From JAAEQG01 sp023133475 (GTDB lineage Bacteria > Planctomycetota > Phycisphaerae > UBA1845): a stretch of DNA of 17,273 bases. How positions within the stretch are numbered: position 1 is the first letter of the stretch; each line of letters opens with the position of its first letter. The stretch covers positions 1 through 17,273 of the forward strand of contig DAOVLE010000100.1 of NCBI GenBank assembly GCA_030631415.1, given 5' to 3'. Of this stretch, positions 1-5,989 are shown piece by piece. Both the position numbers and the translations under genes were made by a program. The notes under the pieces are model-generated. The model did no database searches. It worked only from the letters and a program-made list of their open reading frames with translations, and was not told where the DNA came from.

Positions 1-16
1 GGCGTCTGACACCACC

Positions 17-65
17 GTACCGCCGGCTTCCAGCCGGCAGGATGCCGGCAGGATGCCGGCGGTAC
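17..65. repeat. GC-rich inverted repeat with 11-bp tandem units
   Basis: An 11-bp arm GTACCGCCGGC (17-27) is perfectly inverted at 55-65. Between the arms the unit GCCGGCAGGAT occurs twice in tandem (33-43 and 44-54). It lies just upstream of the first gene and belongs to the palindromic intergenic elements seen throughout the window. Confidence 0.75.
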
Positions 66-88
66 AACAGGCTGGACGGGTTTACTGA

Positions 89-772
89 ATGTTTACTCTT
101 GGAATGGTTTCGGCGGTTTGGCTCGGGATTCTGACCTCGATCAGCCCGTGCCCGTTGGCCACCAACATCGCCGCGATTTCCTTCATCAGCCGGCGAATCG
201 GCAATCCCCGGGCAGCCGTCGCCACCGGGCTTTTGTACGCGCTGGGGCGGACCGTTGTTTACGTTGCCCTCGGGGCGTTGCTCGTTTCGAGTCTGCTATC
301 GGCGCCGGTCGTGTCTCATCTCCTGCAAAAGTACATGAACAAAATCCTCGGGCCGATCCTGATTCTGGTCGGCATGCTTCTGGTCGGCCTGATCCAGTTC
401 AACACCAAGGGTTCCGGGCTGGCTGAGAAGGTCGGCAAACGTGTCGAGACGTGGGGTGTTTGGGCTGGGCTGGTGTTGGGCGCGGTGTTCGCGCTGTCCT
501 TCTGCCCGGGGTCGGCGGCGTTGTTCTTCGGCAGTTTTGTCCCGTTGGCGGTCAAGTGCGAATCGAGCCTTGTGTTGCCCATGCTCTACGGTGTCGGCAC
601 TGCCCTTCCGGTCCTCGTCTTTGCCGTCCTGATTGTGGCAGGGACCCGTGCGGTGGGTAGGGCGTTCAACCGGATCACGCAGTTCGAGTTCTGGGCGCGG
701 CGGGTTACGGGGACTCTTTTTATTGCAATTGGCATCTACTATTGCCTGGCGTTCGTGTTCTGTGTTCTGTAG
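89..772 (+). CDS. CcdA/DsbD-like membrane permease, ArsG-family type
   Basis: A 227-residue polytopic inner-membrane protein with about six hydrophobic segments. It has the paired cysteine motifs of the CcdA/DsbD transmembrane family: SPCPLATN near the start (Cys21 in helix 1) and SFCPGSAALFFG at about 137-148 (Cys139). The stretch SPCPLATNIAAISFI resembles proteins annotated as aromatic arsenical efflux permeases of the ArsG type; CcdA relatives otherwise pass electrons across the membrane to periplasmic thioredoxin-like partners. No thioredoxin or arsenic gene is visible, but the upstream side is cut by the window edge. A weak GGACGGG lies 8 nt before the ATG; a second in-frame ATG at 104 is possible. 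Family placement is firm, the substrate (arsenical or electrons) is not shown by the sequence. Confidence 0.85.
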   Translation: MFTLGMVSAVWLGILTSISPCPLATNIAAISFISRRIGNPRAAVATGLLYALGRTVVYVALGALLVSSLLSAPVVSHLLQKYMNKILGPILILVGMLLVGLIQFNTKGSGLAEKVGKRVETWGVWAGLVLGAVFALSFCPGSAALFFGSFVPLAVKCESSLVLPMLYGVGTALPVLVFAVLIVAGTRAVGRAFNRITQFEFWARRVTGTLFIAIGIYYCLAFVFCVL

Positions 773-818
773 TGTTGACCATGAGAATCTTCGCGAATCG
801 CGGCAGAAACAGGAAGAA

Positions 819-853
819 ATGGAAAATTAAAAATGGAAAATGGAAAATGAAGA
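819..853. repeat. 7-bp tandem array (ATGGAAA units)
   Basis: Five consecutive heptamers (ATGGAAA, ATTAAAA, ATGGAAA, ATGGAAA, ATGAAGA). The same period and a related unit occur at the right arm of the flavin reductase inverted repeat (14245-14279). No gene is seen between 773 and 1060. Confidence 0.7.
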
Positions 854-887
854 AACGGGAGCGAGCGCAATCGCGCGGCGGTGGTTG

Positions 888-960
888 GCGCCGACAAGTC
901 CGCAACGTTTAGCGCCGACAAGTCCGTAGCGTTTAGCGGCGACCCGAAGGGGAGCGCGTA
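888..960. repeat. 24-bp tandem repeat shared with 13391 and 14390 elements
   Basis: The 24-bp unit beginning GCGCCGACAAGTCCG is present at 888-911 and 912-935, followed by GCGGCGACCCGAAGGGGAGC. The last part recurs almost unchanged at 14361-14404, at the outer end of the right arm flanking the flavin reductase gene, so this is a dispersed family and not a local duplication. Confidence 0.7.
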
Positions 961-1006
961 GAAGAAGAGAAGCGCGAAAAACTGAGAAAACGGCGTAATC
1001 GGCAGA

Positions 1007-1065
1007 TGTAGGGCGGGTTTCACCCGCCGTGCCATCCCAGGAAGGCGGGTGGAACCCGCCCTACA
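1007..1065. repeat. Nested GC-rich palindrome at the 3' end of the GT2 gene
   Basis: TGTAGGGCGGGTT (1007-1019) is perfectly inverted at 1053-1065, and each half contains its own smaller GGCGGGT/ACCCGCC hairpin. The element overlaps the end of the minus-strand glycosyltransferase gene: its TAG stop (1061-1063) is the TAG of the element's conserved TGTAGGGCGGG edge. Related copies lie at 4309-4365, 7915-7985 and 14407-14455. Confidence 0.8.
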
Positions 1066-2038
1066 ACTCTTTTTGCTCGAAATTGACCCGGCGGGCGATC
1101 AGCCACTGTAACCGGTCGCCCAGCAGATAACGGTTTCGCATCACCAATTCACAGCACACGCCCACCGCCAACAGTACGCAGGCCCCCACCACCGCGACCA
1201 CTGCGGAGATAAAGCCGATCCGCCACAGCGACCAACGGAAAACCAGCTCCAGCAAAACGCTCAAAACAAACAGTATCCCCCCACCAGCCACCATGTATTG
1301 AGCCATATTCGCAAAAATGTGCGACGGGCGGGTGCGGTACTTGAACAGCACGCGAATCAGCAATAAGTCTGCCACCACCCGTGCCGTGCGGCTCAGGCCG
1401 TACTTGCTTATGCCCGCTCTTCGCGGGTGATGCTTGACGACCATCTCTGCCACCTTGCCCCCAGCCATCGCATAAACCGCCAGAAAACGGTGCATCTCGC
1501 CGAACAACTCACGCGGGTCCAATGCGTCCCTGCGATAGGCCTTGAGCGTGCAACCCAAATCGTGGACCGGAACGCCCGTAATACGCTGCACCAGCGAGTT
1601 GGCCACCCGGGAGACAAACCGGCGGAGCCCGGCGTCCTGCCGATCCTTACGCCATCCGCTCACACAGGCATAGCCCTCCTCCAGTTTTTCGATCAGGCGC
1701 CCTATGTCGGATGGGTCGTTCTGGCGGTCTCCGTCCAGACAGACGATAGTTCTGCCGCCGGCTTCGTGCATACCCGCCGCCAAAGCCAGCGTCTGACCGC
1801 AGTTGCACGCAAAGTGAATGACCCTCACCTCCGGATGAGCCTCGGCGGCTGCGTCGAGACGCTCGGCACTGCCGTCGCTGCTGCCGTCGTTGACCAGAAT
1901 CACCTCGAAGCTCATCTCCAAGGCGGAGACCTCCCGCAGAACGTCTTCGACGAGCGGCGTGATGTTTTCCTCTTCGTTGTAGATCGGGATGACGATCGAA
2001 AGATCAAGATCGGGCGGCTGGTTGGTGGGCATCGGCAT
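1061..2038 (-). CDS. Family 2 glycosyltransferase, polyprenol-phosphate sugar transferase type
   Basis: A 325-residue GT-A glycosyltransferase of the DPM1/GtrB/ArnC-like branch, expected to move a sugar from a nucleotide donor to a polyprenyl phosphate at the inner membrane. Visible motifs: LSIVIPIYNEEENI at the N-terminus, VNDGSSDGS at about 50, the metal-binding DGDRQNDP at about 102-109 (DGD in place of the commoner DAD), HRF near 183, and two C-terminal membrane helices (about 248-268 and 276-299). A TTG at 2044 would add two residues, but the ATG at 2038 has AAGAG at a usable distance and was chosen. The start lies 9 nt past the stop of the LAB_N gene, so the two form an operon. The stop codon lies in a palindromic repeat. 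Sugar and acceptor are not determined by the sequence. Confidence 0.88.
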   Translation of the reverse strand: MPMPTNQPPDLDLSIVIPIYNEEENITPLVEDVLREVSALEMSFEVILVNDGSSDGSAERLDAAAEAHPEVRVIHFACNCGQTLALAAGMHEAGGRTIVCLDGDRQNDPSDIGRLIEKLEEGYACVSGWRKDRQDAGLRRFVSRVANSLVQRITGVPVHDLGCTLKAYRRDALDPRELFGEMHRFLAVYAMAGGKVAEMVVKHHPRRAGISKYGLSRTARVVADLLLIRVLFKYRTRPSHIFANMAQYMVAGGGILFVLSVLLELVFRWSLWRIGFISAVVAVVGACVLLAVGVCCELVMRNRYLLGDRLQWLIARRVNFEQKEL

Positions 2039-2047
2039 GGTCAACTC

Positions 2048-2650
2048 TTAGCTTGGGGTTGGGGGTTCATCAGGCACGGGGGGATCGGAGGGGGTCTGCG
2101 GAGAATTGCTCCGAGGGTTGCCCTGCAAGGCTCGCTCGCGACGCAGAGCCTGCAATTCACGCAACGCCCACTTACGCTTCCGGATCAGCAGGAGGTTGCG
2201 GATATAAATCAAACATCCCAGCCCCTGCCCCAGAATGAAAACCGGATCGCGCAGCTTGAATGCGTAAATGAACAACATCGTCCCCCCAACCAAAGACAGA
2301 TACCAGAAGGCGACCGGCACGTAACTGCGTTTCTTGCGTTCGCTGGCGATTAGTTGCAAAACGAAACGCATCATGAAAGCGAACTGAGCCATGAACCCAA
2401 ATACCACCCACGGCTGGAGCAAGGCCCGCTTGATTCGCTGGACGGTGCTCAAGCGGGTTTTGGCTTTGGATTTGATCCGTTCGGCGATTTCGATCTGCTG
2501 TTTGATTTCCTCCTCGGAGAGGTCCTCATGCTCGATTCGTTCGATGATTTGGGCATAGTCGAAATTCACCGGGTTTGTGGTGGCCACCGCGTCAGGGGAC
2601 GCAGAGGCCAACATCGCCGTGAGCAGCATCATGATTGGTTGTGTGGTCAA
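2048..2650 (-). CDS. Lipid-A-disaccharide synthase N-terminal-like (LAB_N) membrane protein
   Basis: A 200-residue protein. Residues 1-20 are hydrophobic (signal or anchor), 30-70 are a charged, probably coiled-coil segment (EEEIKQQIEIAERIKSKAKT), and about 80-155 match the LAB_N family: FGFMAQFAFMMRF, the hallmark LIASERKKRSYVPVAFWYLS, then GGTMLFIYAFKLRDPVFILG and YIRNLLLI. Standalone LAB_N proteins are small multi-helix membrane proteins of unclear function, often next to sugar or lipid-A transferases, as here. The C-terminus is a Pro/Ser tail. The start is a TTG with AGGGGG 5 nt upstream; ATGs at 2632 and 2629 lack an SD. First gene of the operon with the GT2; the long cytosolic-type linker is not usual for the family. 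Confidence 0.85.
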   Translation of the reverse strand: MTTQPIMMLLTAMLASASPDAVATTNPVNFDYAQIIERIEHEDLSEEEIKQQIEIAERIKSKAKTRLSTVQRIKRALLQPWVVFGFMAQFAFMMRFVLQLIASERKKRSYVPVAFWYLSLVGGTMLFIYAFKLRDPVFILGQGLGCLIYIRNLLLIRKRKWALRELQALRRERALQGNPRSNSPQTPSDPPVPDEPPTPS

Positions 2651-2793
2651 CTTTGCCCCCTGGCGGCGTTGAGCCGCAGTTCAGACTATCTCGGGGAGAG
2701 GCGGCGGATCAGGCCTGCCCTCCAAGAGGAGCCCCACGCCGCGACTTTGCCGTTTGGCGCCTCCCACCGGAAAACCGCCCTCAACAGCGGAAA

Positions 2794-2808
2794 AGCCCAT
2801 TATGGGCT
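2794..2808. promoter_or_regulatory. Perfect 7-1-7 palindrome over the -10 of the LAB_N/GT2 promoter
   Basis: AGCCCAT-T-ATGGGCT overlaps the predicted -10 hexamer. It could be an operator or only a short hairpin of the leader; nothing else in the window identifies a binding protein. Confidence 0.3.
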
Positions 2809-2827
2809 GTTAAAGGCCGCACATCAA
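2799..2827 (-). promoter_or_regulatory. Sigma70-type promoter for the LAB_N/GT2 operon
   Basis: Read on the minus strand: TTGATG, a 17-nt spacer, then CATAAT (five of six consensus positions). Transcription would start near 2792, giving a leader of about 140 nt before the TTG at 2650. Confidence 0.45.
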
Positions 2828-2881
2828 GCACTCGTTGTTCTAGGCTACTAATCCGATCAGACTGTTTTGTGTTTTGACAGG

Positions 2882-2910
2882 TCGCGCTAGGCCCGGCATT
2901 TATGCCGGGT
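2882..2910. repeat. 29-bp palindromic repeat, copy 1
   Basis: A stretch starting TCGCGCTAGG and containing the palindrome CCCGGCATTTATGCCGGG is identical over 29 bp to 3923-3951, in the same orientation. The 2651-3363 gap holds this and the following repeats, and no gene that I can support. Confidence 0.8.
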
Positions 2911-2939
2911 GAGAAGGCCGAACGAAGAATCCCCCGTAG

Positions 2940-2976
2940 GGTGGGTGTAGCCCGCCGTAGGCGGGCGAAACCCACC
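2940..2976. repeat. Two-tier palindrome with trinucleotide bulges
   Basis: Pattern GGTGGGT-gta-GCCCGCC-gta-GGCGGGC-gaa-ACCCACC: an outer and an inner 7-bp stem separated by 3-nt bulges. The element following dnaX (17236-17272) has the same architecture and the same CGTAGGGTGGGT edge. Confidence 0.8.
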
Positions 2977-2989
2977 ACGCCGCTTAATA

Positions 2990-3078
2990 AGTCCAAAGTC
3001 CCTGGTCCAAAGTCCAAAGTCGGAAACCAGCGGGACTTTGGACTTTGGACCTTGGACTTTGGACCTTGGACCTTGGAC
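2990..3078. repeat. Inverted heptamer arrays (GTCCAAA / GGACTTT)
   Basis: The left arm carries GTCCAAA-type heptamers (2991-3021). The right arm is six exact-period units GGACTTT or GGACCTT (3033-3074) plus GGAC. The arms are complementary and could form a long, register-shifting hairpin. A second member lies at 11183-11258. Confidence 0.85.
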
Positions 3079-3089
3079 TCGTCGCCGGT

Positions 3090-3225
3090 TGGTGGGTTCC
3101 ACCTGCCTGCGGTAGGTTTTCAACCTGCCCTACACTGTGCAGGCTGGAAGCCTGCGCTACGAGTTTTTCGTCCCGGCGCCTGCGCACAAATCGCGGCAGG
3201 TGGAAAGCGTGTTCCACCTGCCGCG
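3090..3225. repeat. Cluster of three hairpin-forming repeats
   Basis: It contains GTAGGTT...AACCTGCCCTAC-type, GCAGGCT-gga-AGCCTGC, and a perfect 14-bp stem CGCGGCAGGTGGAA (3192-3205) / 3212-3225 with a 6-nt loop. These are variants of the GC-rich palindromes elsewhere in the window. Open frames crossing them on both strands are translated repeat. Confidence 0.7.
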
Positions 3226-3363
3226 AGTCAGCGTGCGGTGTCCTCTTGATTTTCAAGTTGGGGGAGAACGGGTTCACCGAACAGCGTCGTGCAGTTGCAG
3301 GTCAGGTTCGGTGCGGCCCTCCCATGGTGTTCAACGGTGAACGTGCAGCCTCGTCAAAAGATG

Positions 3364-3654
3364 CTAGAAGTTCACCCTGATGTCGTAGTTCGATGCCAGC
3401 AGACGAGCCTTGGTCAGCGGGATATAGGGATCGTCGCTGATCTTGGTGACGAACAGCGGCTCATAGCCGACGATGTTCATCACCGGCGAGCGCCCGGAGA
3501 TGACGCCATCCTCGGGCACGCGTAGAAGGTGCCCGCTCCAATTGCACACATAGGTGCCATACTCAGTGATCTTGTCCCACGGAACAGTCGTTGCCGGGAA
3601 CGCGGTGCCATAGTTCCGAGACCGGGTATTATCCTGCGTTGTTTGAGTGCTCAT
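3364..3654 (-). CDS. Conserved-looking 96-residue protein of unknown function
   Basis: A soluble-looking protein of 96 residues without signal peptide, membrane segment or known motif that I recognise. The core from about residue 25 to the end is dense in aromatic and Gly/Pro residues (VPWDKITEYGTYVCNWSGHL, then GVISGRSP, VTKISDDPYIPLTKARLLA), the composition of a small folded domain and not of a random frame. The start is decided by an AAGGAGGA 6-7 nt before the ATG, the best ribosome-binding site in the window, which suggests high expression. The N-terminal 20 residues are Thr/Ser/Asn-rich and probably disordered. It stands alone, with a structured leader upstream (3696-3757). I think it is a lineage-specific protein; no function is assigned. 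Confidence 0.75.
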   Translation of the reverse strand: MSTQTTQDNTRSRNYGTAFPATTVPWDKITEYGTYVCNWSGHLLRVPEDGVISGRSPVMNIVGYEPLFVTKISDDPYIPLTKARLLASNYDIRVNF

Positions 3655-3660
3655 AACAGT

Positions 3661-3668
3661 CCTCCTTA
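3661..3668 (-). promoter_or_regulatory. Strong Shine-Dalgarno for the 96-residue protein
   Basis: AAGGAGGA on the minus strand, 6-7 nt ahead of the ATG at 3654. It fixes the start, and it is much stronger than the sites of neighbouring genes. Confidence 0.8.
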
Positions 3669-3695
3669 AGGAACAAACCGAGCTTTAGTTAACTG

Positions 3696-3727
3696 CAACA
3701 ACGAGACCGCACGCCGATTCGTTGTTG
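3696..3727 (-). promoter_or_regulatory. 9-bp hairpin in the leader of the 96-residue protein gene
   Basis: CAACAACGA (3696-3704) pairs perfectly with TCGTTGTTG (3719-3727). It sits about 30 nt upstream of the SD. It could influence expression of the gene, or belong to an opposite-strand transcript ending at 3771. Confidence 0.4.
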
Positions 3728-3730
3728 GCC

Positions 3731-3771
3731 GTTGAGAATGATGTTTCCTCTCTCAACCGGGCGTTTTTTTT
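3731..3771 (+). terminator. Possible intrinsic terminator on the plus strand
   Basis: GTTGAGA (3731-3737) pairs with TCTCAAC (3751-3757), and eight T residues follow at 3764-3771. No plus-strand gene precedes it, so it would end an antisense or small RNA, or it is fortuitous. Stem is only 7 bp with a 13-nt loop. Confidence 0.3.
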
Positions 3772-3922
3772 ATCGGCGGATGATTCGTTCGCCTGAAATG
3801 TTCTTGAAAAACCTTCACTTTTCTCATGTCTGTAAGGGCGAAACCGGGTAGCCGGGGGTGTAAGCCCCCAGCCTTACCCACAAGTGTGCCATTTTCGGCG
3901 ATGGAGTTTCGTGGCGGCAGGC

Positions 3923-3951
3923 TCGCGCTAGGCCCGGCATTTATGCCGGGT
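3923..3951. repeat. 29-bp palindromic repeat, copy 2
   Basis: Identical to 2882-2910 over 29 bp, same orientation. The preceding 3840-3880 stretch has another hairpin (GGGGGTGTAAGCCCCC). No gene is supported between 3655 and 4081. Confidence 0.8.
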
Positions 3952-4081
3952 ATTGGAGCTTTAAGCAATTTCAGGGGGTGCGAAGAATCGCGGATAGAAA
4001 ACATCCGCGCAAACGACACATATGTCGCCACCGCGGATGCTTCGTATCATTATGGTTGCGACTTTGTCAGCCGCTATTGAG

Positions 4082-4243
4082 CTATTCGACGATCATCTCG
4101 CCGGGTGAAACCGGTTCCGGTTGCGATTCCTTATGCGTTTCGACCTTCTTGACTTTCTTCACGTCGTCCCCGCAACCGGGCAGGGCAGCCAACGAAAAAG
4201 CCAGAATACACGTCACGGCGATAAGACTCAAAAACCTACGCAT
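4082..4243 (-). CDS. Small 53-residue lipoprotein
   Basis: The protein begins MRRFLSLIAVTCILAFSLAA and has the lipobox LPGC with the lipidated Cys at residue 24, so a mature chain of only about 30 residues is tethered to a membrane. The mature part is short and charged (GDDVKKVKKVETHKES), ending in SPGEMIVE. Pro at the -2 position of the lipobox is atypical. The start is supported by AAGGAG (complement at 4251-4256) 7 nt ahead of the ATG. It stands alone between repeat regions, close to two other exported-protein genes on the same strand. Function unknown; small planctomycete-type lipoproteins like this are common but uncharacterised. Confidence 0.75.
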   Translation of the reverse strand: MRRFLSLIAVTCILAFSLAALPGCGDDVKKVKKVETHKESQPEPVSPGEMIVE

Positions 4244-4308
4244 TGCTTTACTCCTTGGAAGCTCTCTCCAACGTTGTCAGATACGGCGACACGCCTCGTG
4301 ATGCGTCA

Positions 4309-4365
4309 GTAGGGCGGGTTCCACCCGCCGCACCGTGCCGAAAAGGCGGGTAGAACCCGCCCTAC
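4309..4365. repeat. Nested GC-rich palindrome (part of a 63-bp inverted duplicate)
   Basis: GTAGGGCGGGTT (4309-4320) is inverted at 4354-4365. Positions 4317-4379 are, base for base, the reverse complement of 7915-7977. Confidence 0.9.
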
Positions 4366-4368
4366 GTT

Positions 4369-4449
4369 GGGTGGCCCATGGCTTTAGCCGTGGGGAATAC
4401 GAATGGTCAGCCGATTCGTGTCCCCCACCGCTAAAGCGGTGGGCCACCC
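4369..4449. repeat. Large imperfect hairpin of the GCTAAAGC element
   Basis: Two 36-nt arms (4369-4404 and 4414-4449) are complementary with only a few mismatches, around a 9-nt loop; each contains CACCGCTAAAGCGGTGGG or a variant. The right arm recurs directly at about 9196-9231 with one change. It lies 40 nt beyond the stop of the LPP20-like gene and could act as a 3' end structure. Confidence 0.85.
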
Positions 4450-4488
4450 ATCCGGGGACAACCCCTCAAATCCATCTGCGACAGAATT

Positions 4489-5805
4489 CTAGCGGCGTTG
4501 GGTGATCCGGATTTCCTGGCTGAACACCGACCAGACTTCCATCCCGGGCAGGCTGACCGTCACCCGGGCCATACCGTCACCCCACTCGGTCCGATCGACC
4601 ATGGCTCCGATCAGCACGGAGTCCACCTGGGTCGTGATGTCGTCGTGCTCGGTCACGAAATCGCGAACCAGTGTGTCGGAGGCGATCCGCAGGCCCATGA
4701 CCTGCTCCGCCAGCCGGCGTTTGGCATCCAACTCAGCCGCACGGGCAGCTTTGAGCTTGCCCTGGGGCGTATCGATGGCTGGATCGGTTCCCTCGCCGGT
4801 GACGGTGATTCGCATGGCAGCCCAGTCCGGAATGGGCACCGGGGTGCTCTGGGCGACCTTCCGGATGTACTGCGGTTTGGGCACGCCCATACCGGTGGCT
4901 TCGAAGGTCTTCCGCTTGATCTGCCGCTTGAGGTTCACGATGTCCGTGCCGGTCACGCGATTGCCTTTGTAGTGGCGGGTGTGCAGTTGCTTGATGGTCT
5001 CGATCACCTGCTCGGTCGGAACCGCGTAGGTCACCTCCACGATCGGCTCATCGTGATGGTAGTAGACCCTGACCTCATGAGCACCGACCAGGTAGCCCCG
5101 AGCCTCGGTCTGGATAACGTCCCACTCCGCCACGAAATCCTTGACCAGCGTATCGGAGGTGATCCGTAGCCCCTTGATCCGCTCCAGCAGTCGGCGCATG
5201 GCGTCCAATTCCGCGGCGCGCTTGGCCATCAGGCGGGCCTGCGGGCCCATCTGAAGCCACAGATCGGGAAGCGGCGCTTGCGGAGGCAGGGTTATGCCCT
5301 GGCTGACCATCTCCTCGACCCCTTCGGGAAGATCGGGGGGCAGGTCCGGGCGTGGGGCACCCATGCCCACGACCTTGATCACGCTCTTTTTGATGGTCTG
5401 CTTCATCTGCTCGAAGTCGGTCCCCTTGATCCGATTGCCCTGGTAGTGGCGGGTGTGGATCTCCTTGAGATGGGTGATGAGCTTTGCCACCGTAACTTCG
5501 GCGGGCACCTCGCATGACAAATCCTCGTACCACCGGGGCTTGCCCAGGCGGACACCGCGGATGAACGTGTCCAACTCCGCCTTGATCACGTCACTCTCGG
5601 TGACAAAATCTTTCACATACGTGTCCGAGGTGATGTGCAGACCGTTGACGCACTCCGCCAGTTTGCGGTAGGCATCGGCTTCGGCTGCCCGTTTGGCCAG
5701 CAGCTTGTTTTGGGCTTGTTTGGCGTCGATTTGCGCCCCCGCGAGCGTCGCCCCGGACAGAATAATACCAGTTGCCAAAAGAGGCACTAACACTTTGCGA
5801 ATCAT
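4489..5805 (-). CDS. Exported protein with three LPP20-like repeats
   Basis: A 438-residue protein with a Sec signal peptide (cleavage expected after AGA at about 24). Three homologous units follow: about 35-148, 191-306 and 350-436, each opening with KRAAELDAxRRLxE, then GLRITSDTLVKDFV and a short beta-rich end. This resembles the LPP20/FlgP-like family of outer-membrane-associated proteins. Units 1 and 2 also share a tail (HTRHYKGNRxxGTD, then lysine-rich helix and GMGxPxP) that unit 3 lacks. There is no lipobox. The ATG is supported by TAGGAGAT 6-8 nt upstream. It follows the CsgG-like/TPR lipoprotein gene after 184 nt on the same strand. The family assignment is by motif only; a role in building or anchoring an envelope structure is inference. 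Confidence 0.75.
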   Translation of the reverse strand: MIRKVLVPLLATGIILSGATLAGAQIDAKQAQNKLLAKRAAEADAYRKLAECVNGLHITSDTYVKDFVTESDVIKAELDTFIRGVRLGKPRWYEDLSCEVPAEVTVAKLITHLKEIHTRHYQGNRIKGTDFEQMKQTIKKSVIKVVGMGAPRPDLPPDLPEGVEEMVSQGITLPPQAPLPDLWLQMGPQARLMAKRAAELDAMRRLLERIKGLRITSDTLVKDFVAEWDVIQTEARGYLVGAHEVRVYYHHDEPIVEVTYAVPTEQVIETIKQLHTRHYKGNRVTGTDIVNLKRQIKRKTFEATGMGVPKPQYIRKVAQSTPVPIPDWAAMRITVTGEGTDPAIDTPQGKLKAARAAELDAKRRLAEQVMGLRIASDTLVRDFVTEHDDITTQVDSVLIGAMVDRTEWGDGMARVTVSLPGMEVWSVFSQEIRITQRR

Positions 5806-5989
5806 TGGGTATCTCCTAAATCCTTTGTTTATCCACGCTGCCTCTAATTACCACATCGAGGCAAGCGACCGTCGCGGGGGATGACACACTCATTCCCCTG
5901 GACAGCCCCCACACCGTGGGGTTAGTCCCACCGGTGCAATTTTTGAAATATCGCCATCCACCCCGATCAGCACGAAGCCCAAAACTCGA

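Noticed and set aside
1427..2353. 308-codon plus-strand open frame
   Set aside because: It lies antisense to the GT2 and LAB_N genes, which have clear family motifs; the frame is kept open by GC-rich third positions and its translation shows no domain.
2887..3277. Several open frames on both strands
   Set aside because: They translate the GTCCAAA/GGACTTT heptamers and GC-rich palindromes into low-complexity peptide; not genes.
3753..4031. 92-codon minus-strand open frame
   Set aside because: Part of its sequence is the translated 29-bp palindromic repeat, which also appears in another spurious frame near 2781-3017.
4498..5169. 223-codon plus-strand open frame
   Set aside because: Antisense to the triple-repeat LPP20-like gene, which has signal peptide, SD and internal homology.
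5909..5923. CCCCACACCGTGGGG hairpin as a terminator between the CsgG-like and LPP20-like genes
   Set aside because: Short stem and no T-run on either strand; the genes may be co-transcribed.
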